Shown here in pieces: positions 9,502-18,646 of a DNA stretch of 64,000 nt. Origin of the DNA: Streptomyces sp. NBC_00440. GTDB taxonomy: Bacteria; Actinomycetota; Actinomycetes; Streptomycetales; Streptomycetaceae. The translations under genes were made by a program, and so were the position numbers. How positions within the stretch are numbered: the first letter of the stretch is position 1; each line of letters begins with the position of its first letter. The DNA lies in assembly GCF_036014215.1 (NCBI RefSeq), contig NZ_CP107921.1, forward strand, positions 7,747,501 through 7,811,500, written 5' to 3'. A model generated the notes under the pieces. The model was not told the origin of the DNA, ran no database searches, and was given only the letters and a program-made list of their open reading frames with translations.

Positions 9502-10659
9502 TCACACGTCTGCGATGGAGGTGAATTCCACCTCGTCCCGCGTGAGCCCGTGCGCGTCCGCGTCCACCGAGCGCCGCAGCGCCTCGTGCAGTTTGGCCGG
9601 AGTCAGCACACCGAGGAACCGGTCCCCGTCCAGCACCGCCACCCACCCGGCGTCGTGCTGCAGCATCTCGCTGAACGCCTGCTTCAGCGGCGCCCCCACC
9701 GGAACCCAGGCCTCCATCCGGCGGGCCAGCGGTCCCACCGCGCCGCTCGCCCCCAGGAGCGAGTCGGTGGCCACCCAGCCGTGCAGCCCGCCGTCCTGCC
9801 GCAGGACCACGGCCCACCGCGCCCCATCGGCGCGCAGGCGTCCGGCAACCGTCCCGGCCGTCTCGTCGAGACGGGCCACGGGCGGCTGTTCCAGGTCGTC
9901 CGTCTCGATCCGGGTGACGGAGAGCCGTTTCAGCCCGCGGTCGGCGCCCACGAACTCGGCCACGTAGGGAGTCGCCGGCGTACCGAGCACCGCTCCCGGG
10001 GTGTCGAACTGCTCGATGCGCCCCTCCCCGTACACCGCGATCCGGTCACCCATCCGCACGGCTTCCTCGATGTCATGGGTCACCATCAGCACCGTCTTGT
10101 GCACCGTCGCCTGGAGCTTGAGGAACTCGTTCTGCAGCCGCTCGCGCACCACGGGGTCGACCGCGCCGAACGGTTCGTCCATCAGCAGGACGGGCGGATC
10201 GGCGGCGAGCGCCCTGGCAACCCCGACCCGCTGCCGCTGGCCCCCGGACAGCTGCGACGGGTACCGCGACCCGTAGGTACCGGGGTCGAGTCCGACCAGA
10301 TCGAGGAGTTCGGCGGCGCGCTCCCTGGCCCTGGCCTTCTTCCAGCCGACCAGGGCCGGCACGGTGGCCGTGTTGTCGAGGACCGTGCGGTGCGGGAAGA
10401 GGCCCACCTGCTGGATGACGTAGCCGATTCCGCGCCGCAGCCGGACCGGGTCGATGCCGGAGATGTCCTTGCCGTCCACCAGGATCCGGCCGGAGGTCGG
10501 TTCGATGAGCCGGTTCACCATCATCATCGTGGTCGTCTTGCCGCAGCCCGACGGGCCGACGAGGGTCACCAGTTCGCCCTCCGCGACCTCGAACGACAGA
10601 TCGTCCACAGCCGCCGTGCCGTCCGGGTAGACCTTGCCGACCTGCTCGAACTCGATCAT
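9502..10659 (-). CDS. Osmoprotectant ABC transporter ATP-binding protein with CBS domains
   Basis: A 385-residue ATPase of the OpuCA/ProV family. Walker A GPSGCGKTT is at residues 35-43, the ABC signature LSGGQ at 137-141, and Walker B LLMDEP near 158. The last ~130 residues look like tandem CBS domains, which sense ionic strength in OpuA-type transporters and gate activity. It is encoded on the opposite strand from the two permeases and binding protein and converges on them, so it has its own promoter. The family usually keeps all four genes in one operon. Confidence 0.9.
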   Translation of the reverse strand: MIEFEQVGKVYPDGTAAVDDLSFEVAEGELVTLVGPSGCGKTTTMMMVNRLIEPTSGRILVDGKDISGIDPVRLRRGIGYVIQQVGLFPHRTVLDNTATVPALVGWKKARARERAAELLDLVGLDPGTYGSRYPSQLSGGQRQRVGVARALAADPPVLLMDEPFGAVDPVVRERLQNEFLKLQATVHKTVLMVTHDIEEAVRMGDRIAVYGEGRIEQFDTPGAVLGTPATPYVAEFVGADRGLKRLSVTRIETDDLEQPPVARLDETAGTVAGRLRADGARWAVVLRQDGGLHGWVATDSLLGASGAVGPLARRMEAWVPVGAPLKQAFSEMLQHDAGWVAVLDGDRFLGVLTPAKLHEALRRSVDADAHGLTRDEVEFTSIADV

Positions 10660-10782
10660 GGATCAACGCTAACCGCCGGGGCCGCACCGCGCTCACCAGC
10701 GGCACCTGCGGGGAACGGGCGCCCCTGGGCGCGTGATGGCCACCGGCGGGGCCACATCCGGTGAACCGGGAGGGTTGGTCGA

Positions 10783-10816
10783 GATACTGAAACGAGCGAT
10801 GAATCGTTTCAGTATC
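10783..10816. promoter_or_regulatory. Perfect 13-bp inverted repeat, probable operator
   Basis: The arms GATACTGAAACGA and TCGTTTCAGTATC are exact reverse complements around an 8-base centre. The core TGAAAC recurs in the smaller palindrome beside the sugar-operon promoter, so both may bind one LacI- or DeoR-type repressor. No such regulator is encoded nearby. The element lies 124 bases from the start of the ATPase gene on the left and about 85 bases from the -35 on the right, so it could also serve the left-hand gene. Confidence 0.7.
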
Positions 10817-10900
10817 CCGAGGGGGCGGTTGTTTGTCCAGGGCGGATTCCATGGGTGGCCCAAGCTGTCAGGCGCGGCGAAATTTTCTGCTGCACGCCCA

Positions 10901-10930
10901 TTGACGTGGGGCGAACGGCGCCCCTAGCTT
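10901..10930 (+). promoter_or_regulatory. Probable sigma-70-type promoter of the sugar ABC operon
   Basis: TTGACG and TAGCTT are separated by 18 bases, a good match to the Streptomyces HrdB pattern. It is about 66 bases before the ATG of the first transporter gene, with an operator-like palindrome just downstream. Confidence 0.6.
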
Positions 10931-10944
10931 CCGTGCAATCGAGT

Positions 10945-10956
10945 TGAAACCTTTCA
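10945..10956. promoter_or_regulatory. Operator-like palindrome TGAAACCTTTCA
   Basis: Five-base arms TGAAA/TTTCA flank CC, close to the general LacI-family operator TGAAACGTTTCA. It sits just downstream of the predicted transcription start, where a bound repressor would block the sugar operon. Confidence 0.55.
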
Positions 10957-10996
10957 TGTGTTCGAGGCGCGTACCCTCAGCCACCGAGGAGCTTCC

Positions 10997-12535
10997 ATGA
11001 CCCAGTCCGACCCGGGCGCGGGCCCTGCTCCCGTGCTCGCGCTGGAGGACGTCTCCAAGTCCTTCGGCGCGGTTCGGGCCCTCCAGGACGTCTCCCTGCA
11101 CCTGTTCGCCGGTGAGGCTCACGCCCTCGCGGGGGAGAACGGGGCGGGCAAGTCCACCCTCATCAAGATCCTCGCCGGCGTGCACAGAGCCGACGCAGGC
11201 CGGATTCTGCTGGACGGCGAACCCGTCGAGTTCCATGGACCGGCCGACGCCCGCGACGCGGGTGTCGCCGTCATCTACCAGGAGCCGACGCTCTTCCCCG
11301 ATCTGTCCATCGCCGAGAACATCTTCATGGGCCGTCAGCCGCGCCGGGCGCTGCGCCGTATCGACCGCAGGGCCGTGCACGAGGCGACCGCCGCGCTGAT
11401 GCGCAGGCTCGGCGTGGCACTCGACCCCGCACGGCCCGCACGCGGACTGTCCATCGCGGACCAGCAGATCGTCGAGATCGCCAAGGCACTCTCCTTCGAC
11501 GCCCGGGTCCTGATCATGGACGAGCCGACCGCCGCCCTCACCGGGAGCGAGGCGGCCCGGCTCTTCGCGGTGGTCGAGACGCTGCGCGGCGAGGGAGCAG
11601 CGGTGCTCTTCATCTCGCACCGTCTTGAGGAGATGTTCCGGCTCTGCCGGCGCGTCACCACCCTGCGCGACGGGCGGCTGGTCGCCACCGAGCTCCTCGA
11701 CGGACTGGCCGAGGACGACCTCGTACGCCGGATGGTGGGACGTGACCTCGGCGAGCTCTACCCCAAGCAGCCGGCCGCGCTCGGTGAGACCGCCCTGTCC
11801 GTCAGCAGGCTGACCCGCGAAGGCGTCTTCCGGGACATCAGCTTCGACGTGCGCCGCGGCGAGATCGTCGCGCTCGCCGGGCTCGTCGGCGCCGGGCGCA
11901 GCGAGGTCGTCCAAGCGGTCTTCGGTGTCGACCGGGCGGACGCGGGCGAGGTGACGGTGAACGGGCGGCGGCTGCCCCCCGGTTCACCCACCGCGGCGAT
12001 GGACGCCGGGATCGCCCTCGTCCCGGAGGACCGGCGCCAGCGCGGTCTCGTCATGGAGATGTCGATCGAGCGCAACATCGGCCTCACCGGACTCGGCAGC
12101 CTCGGCCGCGCGGGCCTGGTGCGCCGGAGGCTGGAGACCGCGCGGGCCGCTGACTGGGCGGTACGGCTCCAGCTCAAGTACAGCAGGCTCGGCGCCGGCG
12201 TCGGAGTGCTCTCCGGCGGCAACCAGCAGAAGGTCGTCCTCGCCAAGTGGCTGGCCACCGAACCCGATGTGCTCATCATCGACGAACCCACCCGCGGTAT
12301 CGACGTGGGCACCAAGGCCGAGGTCCACCGGCTGCTCTCCGGGCTCGCCGCCGAAGGGCTCGCCGTCCTGATGGTCTCGTCCGATCTGCCGGAGGTCCTG
12401 GGCATGGCGGACCGGGTGCTGGTCATGCGTGAAGGGCGGCTGGTGGCCGAAATCCCCCGCTCCGGCGCCACCGAGGAGTCGGTGATGGCCGCGGCGGCGG
12501 GACGCAGCGGTACCGAGGAGGACGCGGCGGCATGA
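10997..12535 (+). CDS. rhaT: Sugar ABC transporter ATPase, rhamnose type
   Basis: A 512-residue protein with two nucleotide-binding domains, as in RbsA/RhaT. The first has Walker [10 protein letters not shown] (residues 46-54) and a degenerate signature LSIADQQ. The second has the usual imperfect Walker [10 protein letters not shown] and an intact signature LSGGNQQK. The ATG follows a GAGGA ribosome site. It is the first gene of an operon ATPase-permease-permease-binding protein with ATGA overlaps, which is the rhamnose transporter order. The symbol follows the rhizobial rhaT naming and is inferred mainly from the binding protein. Confidence 0.85.
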   Translation: MTQSDPGAGPAPVLALEDVSKSFGAVRALQDVSLHLFAGEAHALAGENGAGKSTLIKILAGVHRADAGRILLDGEPVEFHGPADARDAGVAVIYQEPTLFPDLSIAENIFMGRQPRRALRRIDRRAVHEATAALMRRLGVALDPARPARGLSIADQQIVEIAKALSFDARVLIMDEPTAALTGSEAARLFAVVETLRGEGAAVLFISHRLEEMFRLCRRVTTLRDGRLVATELLDGLAEDDLVRRMVGRDLGELYPKQPAALGETALSVSRLTREGVFRDISFDVRRGEIVALAGLVGAGRSEVVQAVFGVDRADAGEVTVNGRRLPPGSPTAAMDAGIALVPEDRRQRGLVMEMSIERNIGLTGLGSLGRAGLVRRRLETARAADWAVRLQLKYSRLGAGVGVLSGGNQQKVVLAKWLATEPDVLIIDEPTRGIDVGTKAEVHRLLSGLAAEGLAVLMVSSDLPEVLGMADRVLVMREGRLVAEIPRSGATEESVMAAAAGRSGTEEDAAA

Positions 12536-13557
12536 CCACCACGCTCGACAAGCCTCTGCCCGCACCGGACTCCGCGCGCTCCCTGCTCGACGCCGTCTTC
12601 CGCGCCCGCGAACTGAGCATCGGCGGCGCGCTGGTGCTGCTCATCCTCTGCACCTGGCTCACCAACCACGGCTTCCTCGACGACCAGGGCATCAAGGACC
12701 TGCTGCTCAACTCCTCGATCCTGGTCCTGCTCGCCGTCGGCCAGTCCGTCGTCGTCATCACCCGCAACATCGACCTCTCGGTCGGCTCGGTCACCGGTCT
12801 TACGGCCTTCGCCTGCGGCCACTTCGTGTCCGGCACCGACCACAGCGCCGTCACCGTCGTCCTGCTGGGGCTCGGGCTCGGTGTGGTCTGCGGCCTCGTC
12901 AGCGGAGCGCTCGTCAGCTTCGGACGGGTGCCCGCGCTGGTCGTCACGCTCGGCATGCTGTACGTCGTCCAGGGCGTCGACCAGGCCTGGGCGCACGGCG
13001 AGCAGATCAACGCCGTCAACGTCCCCGACGGCGTGCTTTCGCTCGGCACCGGCAGCGTCCTCGGCATCCCCTATCTGCCGCTGATCTCCGCGGCCGTCCT
13101 CGCCGGGACCGCGTACTACCTGCGGAGCTACCGCAGCGGACGCGAGCTGTACGCCATCGGCTCCAGCCCCGAGGCCGCCCGGCTCGCGGGCATTCCGGTC
13201 CGCCGCCGGATCCTCGGCGCGTACGCCTTCTCCGGTGCGGTCGCCGGATTCGCCGGGGCGCTCTGGCTCGCCCGCTTCGGCACCGTCGTCGCGGACGCGG
13301 CCAACGGCTGGGAGCTCACCGTGGTCAGCGCCGTCGTCGTCGGCGGTGTCGCCATCACCGGCGGCACCGGCGCGGTCTGGGGAGCGGCGCTCGGCGCGCT
13401 GCTGCTCACCACCATCGGCAGCGCCCTGGTCGTGCTGAAGGTCGACTCCTTCTGGCAGCAGGCCATCACCGGCGTGCTGCTGCTGGCGGCCATCACCACC
13501 GACCGCATCGTGCAGGTGCGCACCACCAGTGCCCTGCGGAAGAGGAGCAGGCGATGA
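12532..13557 (+). CDS. rhaP: Sugar ABC transporter permease, rhamnose type
   Basis: A 341-residue RbsC-family membrane protein with many hydrophobic helices. It includes the family segments [11 protein letters not shown] and VTLGMLY, and [11 protein letters not shown] near the C-terminus. Translation is coupled to the ATPase (ATGA) and to the second permease. Two different permeases in one operon fit the rhamnose RhaP/RhaQ arrangement rather than the single-permease ribose type. Which one is RhaP and which RhaQ is by order only. Confidence 0.82.
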   Translation: MTTTLDKPLPAPDSARSLLDAVFRARELSIGGALVLLILCTWLTNHGFLDDQGIKDLLLNSSILVLLAVGQSVVVITRNIDLSVGSVTGLTAFACGHFVSGTDHSAVTVVLLGLGLGVVCGLVSGALVSFGRVPALVVTLGMLYVVQGVDQAWAHGEQINAVNVPDGVLSLGTGSVLGIPYLPLISAAVLAGTAYYLRSYRSGRELYAIGSSPEAARLAGIPVRRRILGAYAFSGAVAGFAGALWLARFGTVVADAANGWELTVVSAVVVGGVAITGGTGAVWGAALGALLLTTIGSALVVLKVDSFWQQAITGVLLLAAITTDRIVQVRTTSALRKRSRR

Positions 13558-14582
13558 CCACTCTCACCAAGTACGTGCGCTGGGACACCGTCGTCACCGT
13601 GCTCCTGGTCGCCGTCTTCCTGGCGGGGGCGGGCACCACCGACGGCTTCGCCGACACCTCCAACCTCTCCGCCGCGCTGGACGACACCGCGGAGATCGCC
13701 CTGATCGCCCTGCCGATGACACTGCTGGTCGTCGCCGGACAGGTGGACCTCTCGGTGGCGTCGATGCTCGGGCTCTCCAGCGCCCTGGCCGGGGCCCTGT
13801 GGGACGCGGGCTGGACCTTCGAACTGATCGTTCCCGTCTGTCTGTTGGTGGGTGCGGCGGGCGGTGTGCTGAACGGCTGGCTGGTCACCCGGATCGGACT
13901 GCCCTCGCTGGCCGTGACCATCGGGACGCTCACCCTCTACCGGGGACTGGCGTCCGTGGTCCTGGGGGACAAGGCCGTCGCCGACTTCCCCGACGCGTAC
14001 GCGAAGTGGGCGGCCTACACCAGGACGGTGCCCGGCACGTTCGTGCCGTACCCGGTCGCCCTGTTCATCGTGTTCGCCGTGATCACGGCCGTGGTGCTGC
14101 ACTGCACGGGGTTCGGCCGCTCGCTCTTCGCCATCGGCGCCCAGGAGGACGCGGCGTACTTCGCGGGCATCCGCGTCAAGCGCATCAAGATCGCCCTGTT
14201 CGCGGTGTCCGGACTCGTCGCCTCGTTCGCCGGGATCGTCTACACGCTGCGCTACGGAAGCGCACGCGCCGACAACGGCATCGGCCTCGAACTCACCGTC
14301 ATCGCCTCGGTCCTGCTCGGCGGAGTCGACTTCGACGGCGGAAAGGGAACGCTCGGCGGCGCGGTCGCCGGGGTCCTGCTGATCGGACTGCTCGGCAATC
14401 TGCTCACCCTCAACGATGTGTCCAACGAGGTCCAGGTGATCGTCACCGGCCTGCTGCTCATCGCGTCCGTCCTCACTCCGCGCGTCATCAGCGCGGTATC
14501 GGAACGGCGCAGCACCCCCGACCAACTCACCCCCGGCCAACTCCCCGACCAGACACGACTTGAGAGGCCCTCCACATCATGA
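13554..14582 (+). CDS. rhaQ: Second sugar ABC transporter permease, rhamnose type
   Basis: A 342-residue RbsC-family permease with the segments VVAGQVDLSVAS, VTIGTLTLYRGL and LLGGVDFDGGKG. The last ~25 residues are a hydrophilic, proline-rich tail. It overlaps both neighbours by ATGA. It should form a heterodimeric channel with the preceding permease. Confidence 0.82.
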   Translation: MTTLTKYVRWDTVVTVLLVAVFLAGAGTTDGFADTSNLSAALDDTAEIALIALPMTLLVVAGQVDLSVASMLGLSSALAGALWDAGWTFELIVPVCLLVGAAGGVLNGWLVTRIGLPSLAVTIGTLTLYRGLASVVLGDKAVADFPDAYAKWAAYTRTVPGTFVPYPVALFIVFAVITAVVLHCTGFGRSLFAIGAQEDAAYFAGIRVKRIKIALFAVSGLVASFAGIVYTLRYGSARADNGIGLELTVIASVLLGGVDFDGGKGTLGGAVAGVLLIGLLGNLLTLNDVSNEVQVIVTGLLLIASVLTPRVISAVSERRSTPDQLTPGQLPDQTRLERPSTS

Positions 14583-15706
14583 AGTCCCTTGTCGCGAACC
14601 CCCTTGCCCGGAAAGCTCTTGCCCCGGAAGCCCGCAGCACGGGGCCACGCATCCGCGCGCTCGCGGTCACCGCCGTGGTCTGTTCCCTCGCTCTCGCGGG
14701 CTGCTCGGGAACCACCAAGAACTCGGTGAAGAACGACGACAAGCCGGCCGAGAGCGGTCAGAAGGCCAACCCGGACGCCCCGCTGAAGAAGGGGCTCAAA
14801 CTGGCCTTCCTGCCGAAGCAGATCAACAACCCGTACGAGCAGATCGTCGACAACGCGGGGATCGCCGCCGCCAAGGGGTTCGGCTCCAGCGGCAAGGAGG
14901 TCGGCCCGTCCGACGCCAAGGCGTCCTCCCAGGTCTCGTACATCAACACCCTGACCCAGCAGCGGCAGAACGCCATCCTCATCGCGGCCAACGACCCCAA
15001 CGCGGTGTGCGGCCCGCTCAAACAGGCCATGAAGCAGAACATCAAGGTCGTCGCGTACGACTCGGACACCGCCAAGGACTGCCGGCAGATCTTTATCAAC
15101 CAGGCCAGTTCCGAACAGATCGGCCGCACCCAGATCCAGCACATCGCCGAACAGCTGCACTACAAGGGCCAGATCGCGATCCTCTCGGCCACCCAGAACG
15201 CGACGAACCAGAACACCTGGATCTCGTACATGAAGGACGAGCTGAAGAAACCGGCGTACAAGAACATGAAGCTCGTGAAGGTCGCCTACGGGGACGACGA
15301 CGACCAGAAGTCCTTCCAGGAGACGCAGGGGCTGCTCAAGGCGTACCCGAAGCTGAAGGGCATCATCTCGCCCACGACCGTCGGTATCGCCGCGGCCGCC
15401 CGGTACATCAGTGCCTCCTCCTACAAGGGGAAGGTCGTCGTGAACGGTCTGGGTACGCCCAATCAGATGCGCAAGTACGTCAAGGACGGCACCGTCGCGC
15501 AGTTCGCGCTCTGGGACCCCAAGAAGCTCGGCAAGCTCGCGTCGTACGCGGCGGCGGCGCTCGCCTCCGGGCAGATCACCGGGGCGGAGGGCGAGAAGTT
15601 CAAGGCCGGTGACCTGGGTGACTACACCGTCGGGAAGGACGGCGAGGTCATCCTCGGCCCGCCCACCGTCTTCGACAAGGCGAACATCGACCGGTTCAAC
15701 TTCTGA
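14579..15706 (+). CDS. rhaS: Sugar-binding lipoprotein of the rhamnose ABC transporter
   Basis: A 375-residue periplasmic-binding-fold protein. The signal peptide ends in a lipobox LALAGC with Cys42, so it should be a membrane-anchored lipoprotein. The mature domain begins LAFLPKQINNPYE, and the protein ends in a segment around PTVFDKANIDRFNF that I associate with rhamnose binding proteins. Its start overlaps the previous permease by ATGA. Confidence 0.82.
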   Translation: MKSLVANPLARKALAPEARSTGPRIRALAVTAVVCSLALAGCSGTTKNSVKNDDKPAESGQKANPDAPLKKGLKLAFLPKQINNPYEQIVDNAGIAAAKGFGSSGKEVGPSDAKASSQVSYINTLTQQRQNAILIAANDPNAVCGPLKQAMKQNIKVVAYDSDTAKDCRQIFINQASSEQIGRTQIQHIAEQLHYKGQIAILSATQNATNQNTWISYMKDELKKPAYKNMKLVKVAYGDDDDQKSFQETQGLLKAYPKLKGIISPTTVGIAAAARYISASSYKGKVVVNGLGTPNQMRKYVKDGTVAQFALWDPKKLGKLASYAAAALASGQITGAEGEKFKAGDLGDYTVGKDGEVILGPPTVFDKANIDRFNF

Positions 15707-15765
15707 GCCCCGCAACCCGAGCACACAGCGCACGCAGCACGGACAGGACGGGAGCACTGGACACC

Positions 15766-17199
15766 ATGACCGCCAGGACCGCACGGACACCCGCCGTCGC
15801 CCGCAGGCCCAAGGTCGGACTCGTATCGGGCGGGCTCGGCGCGTACTGGCCGCAGTTCCCTGAACTGCTCCCGCAGTTGCGCCGCTCCGCGGCCAGGGTG
15901 GCGGAGCGGCTGCGCGGGCTCGACGCGGAGGTGGTGGACGCCGGGTTCGTCTCCGACGCCCAGGAGGGCGCGGAAGCGGCCGAGCGGCTGCGTGCCGCGG
16001 GATGCGACCTCATCGTCTGTTTCCTCGCGACGTATCTGACCGCCACCATGCTGGTCCCGGTGGCCCGGCGCAGCGGTGCTCCCGTCCTGCTCGTCAACCT
16101 CCAGCCCACCGAGTCGATGGACCACGACTCCTTCGGTACCGGTGACTGGCTCGCGTACTGCGGCGCCTGTCCGCTCCCCGAGATGGCCAACACCTTCGAG
16201 CGGGTGGGGGTGGAGTTCCGCTCGGTCTCCGGTCACCTGGAGGACGAGCGGGCCTGGGAGCGGATCGGCCGCTGGGTCCGCGCGGCCGGTGTGCGGGCCG
16301 TGCTGCGCCACGGCCGGCACGGACTGCTGGGACACCTCTATCCGGGGATGTACGACGTGTCCACCGACCTCACCATGGTCCCGGGCAGCCTCGGCGGACA
16401 TGTCGAGGTGCTGGAGATCGACGACCTGCGGGTACGGGTCGCGCAGGCCGGTGACGACGAGACCGAGGCGAGACTCGCCGAGACCCGGCGGCTCTTCGAC
16501 ATCGATCCATCCGTCGCAACCGACGACCTGCTCTGGGCGGCCAGGGTCTCCGCGGGGCTCGACCGGCTCGTCGCCGACTTCGACCTCGACTCGCTCGCGT
16601 ATTACCACCGTGGCCTAGACGGCGACATCCACGAACGGCTGGGCGCCGGGCTCATCCTGGGCGCCTCGCTGCTGACCGCGCGCGGGATACCGGCCTGCGG
16701 CGAGTACGAACTGCGCACATCGCTGGCCATGCTGATCGCCGACCGGCTCGGCGCCGGAGGCTCCTTCACCGAACTCCAGGCGCTGGACTTCCGGGCCGGT
16801 GTGGTCGAGATGGGCCACGACGGCCCGGGTCATCCAGCCCTCAGCGAAGGACGCCCGCTGCTGCGCGGTCTCGGGGTGTTCCACGGGAAGCGCGGCTGGG
16901 GTGTCTCCGTCGAGTTCGACGTCCGGCACGGTCCGGTCACCCTGGTCGGACTCGGGCAGACCCGGGACGGCCGCTACCGGATCGTCGCCGCCGAGGGCGA
17001 GGTCGTCGGCGGTCCACGGCTGAAGATCGGGAACACCACGTCCCGGGTCGACTTCGGGGTGGACCCGGGGGAGTGGACCGACCTCTGGAGCGCGAGCGGT
17101 GTCGGGCACCACTGGGCGCTCGCCACCGGGCGGCTGCTGCCCGACCTGCGGGCGCTGGCCGGTCTCGGCGGCCCGGAACTGGTGGAGGTCACCGCCTGA
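15766..17199 (+). CDS. L-fucose/L-arabinose isomerase-like protein
   Basis: A 477-residue protein resembling the fucose/arabinose isomerase fold. The first part has the Rossmann-like region around KVGLVSGGLGAYWPQ, and the middle has PTESMDHDSFGTGDW and GRHGLLGHLYPGMYD. It starts 60 bases after the transporter binding-protein gene and is probably the last gene of that operon. That suggests it handles the imported sugar by aldose-ketose isomerisation. Rhamnose isomerase, rhamnulose kinase and aldolase genes are absent nearby, so the real substrate may not be rhamnose. The C-terminal 120 residues could be a separate beta domain. Confidence 0.65.
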   Translation: MTARTARTPAVARRPKVGLVSGGLGAYWPQFPELLPQLRRSAARVAERLRGLDAEVVDAGFVSDAQEGAEAAERLRAAGCDLIVCFLATYLTATMLVPVARRSGAPVLLVNLQPTESMDHDSFGTGDWLAYCGACPLPEMANTFERVGVEFRSVSGHLEDERAWERIGRWVRAAGVRAVLRHGRHGLLGHLYPGMYDVSTDLTMVPGSLGGHVEVLEIDDLRVRVAQAGDDETEARLAETRRLFDIDPSVATDDLLWAARVSAGLDRLVADFDLDSLAYYHRGLDGDIHERLGAGLILGASLLTARGIPACGEYELRTSLAMLIADRLGAGGSFTELQALDFRAGVVEMGHDGPGHPALSEGRPLLRGLGVFHGKRGWGVSVEFDVRHGPVTLVGLGQTRDGRYRIVAAEGEVVGGPRLKIGNTTSRVDFGVDPGEWTDLWSASGVGHHWALATGRLLPDLRALAGLGGPELVEVTA

Positions 17200-17260
17200 C
17201 AGCCCGCCCGACGCAGTCGGCCGACCGCCCGACACCGACCGCCGGACATGGTGGATCATG

Positions 17261-17296
17261 AGGGTGCCGCACGTCCGAAGGGTGCCGCACGTCCGA
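17261..17296. repeat. Perfect 18-bp tandem duplication before the peptidase gene
   Basis: AGGGTGCCGCACGTCCGA occurs twice head to tail. It is in frame with the downstream gene and with an earlier ATG at 17258, so the longer start would add a repeated RVPHVR peptide. The better ribosome site lies after the duplication, so I treat it as leader sequence. Confidence 0.85.
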
Positions 17297-17308
17297 TCAG
17301 GAGCACCG

Positions 17309-18607
17309 ATGACCCGTTACCACCAGCCCGGCCTCGTCCTCACCGATCACCGGTTCCAGGTCCCCCTGGACCACGAGCGGCCGGACGGGGAGCAGATCGA
17401 GCTGTACGCCCGCGAGGTCGTCGCATCCGGCAAGGAGGACGCCGGACTCCCGTGGCTGGTCTACCTCCAGGGCGGGCCCGGATTCGGCGCGAACCGGTTC
17501 CACGGCAAGCAGGCCTGGCTGGGGCGCGCCGTGCGGGAGTTCCGGGTGCTGCTGCTCGACCAGCGCGGCACCGGATCCTCCACACCCGTCAACCGCCAGA
17601 CGCTTCCGCTGCGCGGCGGCCCCGCCGAGCAGGCCGGCTATCTGACGCACTTCCGCTCCGACTCCATCGTCCGGGACTGCGAGATCGTCCGCCCGCGGCT
17701 CACCGGCGGTGCGCCGTGGACCGTACTCGGCCAGAGCTTCGGCGGGTTCTGCGCCGTCCGCTACCTCTCCGCGGCGCCCGAGGGTCTCGCCGCTGCGCTG
17801 ATCACCGGCGGGCTCCCCACGCTCGACGGGCACGCCGACGACGTCTACCGGGCCGCCTACCCGCGGATCGCCCGCAAGACGGCCGCCCACTACGCCCGCT
17901 ACCCGCAGGACGTCGCCAACGCCCGCCGCATCGCCGCCTTCCTGCGCGCCAACCGCCCGGTGCTGAACAGCGGCTACACCCTCACCGTCGAGGCCTTCCA
18001 GTCCCTGGGCATCGCGCTGGGCGGCGGCGACGGCAGCCACGCCCTGCACTACCTTCTGGAGGACGCCTTCGTCGAGACCCCGCAGGGCCCGCAGCTCTCG
18101 GACTCCTTCCAGGAGCGGGTGCACGCCGCGCTCTCCTTCGCCGCGCACCCGCTGTACGCGCTCGTCCACGAGGCGATCTACGGCCAGGACAGCCGCCCCA
18201 CCGACTGGTCGGCCGAGCGGGTGCGCGCCGAATTCCCCGCCTTCGACGCCGAGCGGGCCCTCGCCGGTGACGCTCCGCTGCCCTTCACCGGCGAGTCCGT
18301 GCACCCCTGGCACTTCGAGGTGGACCCGGCCCTTCGCCCGCTGCGCGAGACCGCCGAGCTGCTCGCCGCCCGTACGGACTGGCCCCGGCTGTACGACAGG
18401 GACCGGCTCGCGGCGAACGAGGTGCCGGTCGCCGCCGCCGTCTACCACGACGACATGTACGTCGACACGGAACACGCGCTGCGCACCGCGCGGGCCATCC
18501 GCGGGCTGCGCACCTGGGTCACCGACGAGTTCGAGCACGACGGGGTCAGGGCCGGCGGGCCGCGGGTGCTCGACCGGCTGCTCGCGCTGGTCCGGGGCGA
18601 GGTCTGA
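17309..18607 (+). CDS. Alpha/beta-hydrolase, prolyl aminopeptidase (S33) family
   Basis: A 432-residue cytoplasmic hydrolase. The oxyanion motif GGPG is at residues 55-58, DQRGTG at 84-89, and the nucleophile is Ser143 in GQSFGG. The likely catalytic His is in EFEHDGV near the C-terminus. This layout is that of proline iminopeptidases, which remove N-terminal proline from peptides. I chose the ATG giving MTRYHQPG because an AGGAG ribosome site precedes it at the right distance. It is probably read alone or with the next gene. Confidence 0.85.
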   Translation: MTRYHQPGLVLTDHRFQVPLDHERPDGEQIELYAREVVASGKEDAGLPWLVYLQGGPGFGANRFHGKQAWLGRAVREFRVLLLDQRGTGSSTPVNRQTLPLRGGPAEQAGYLTHFRSDSIVRDCEIVRPRLTGGAPWTVLGQSFGGFCAVRYLSAAPEGLAAALITGGLPTLDGHADDVYRAAYPRIARKTAAHYARYPQDVANARRIAAFLRANRPVLNSGYTLTVEAFQSLGIALGGGDGSHALHYLLEDAFVETPQGPQLSDSFQERVHAALSFAAHPLYALVHEAIYGQDSRPTDWSAERVRAEFPAFDAERALAGDAPLPFTGESVHPWHFEVDPALRPLRETAELLAARTDWPRLYDRDRLAANEVPVAAAVYHDDMYVDTEHALRTARAIRGLRTWVTDEFEHDGVRAGGPRVLDRLLALVRGEV

Positions 18608-18646
18608 GGCGTTGCCGCCGACGGCCGGGTGGGCGATCATGCGGTC

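Larger units (their letters stand above)
10660..10996. promoter_or_regulatory. Divergent control region between opuCA-like and sugar-transport operons
   Basis: This 337-base gap holds a perfect 13-bp inverted repeat, a sigma-70-type promoter facing the sugar operon and a second, smaller operator-like palindrome. These are listed separately. I see no small gene in it. Confidence 0.7.
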
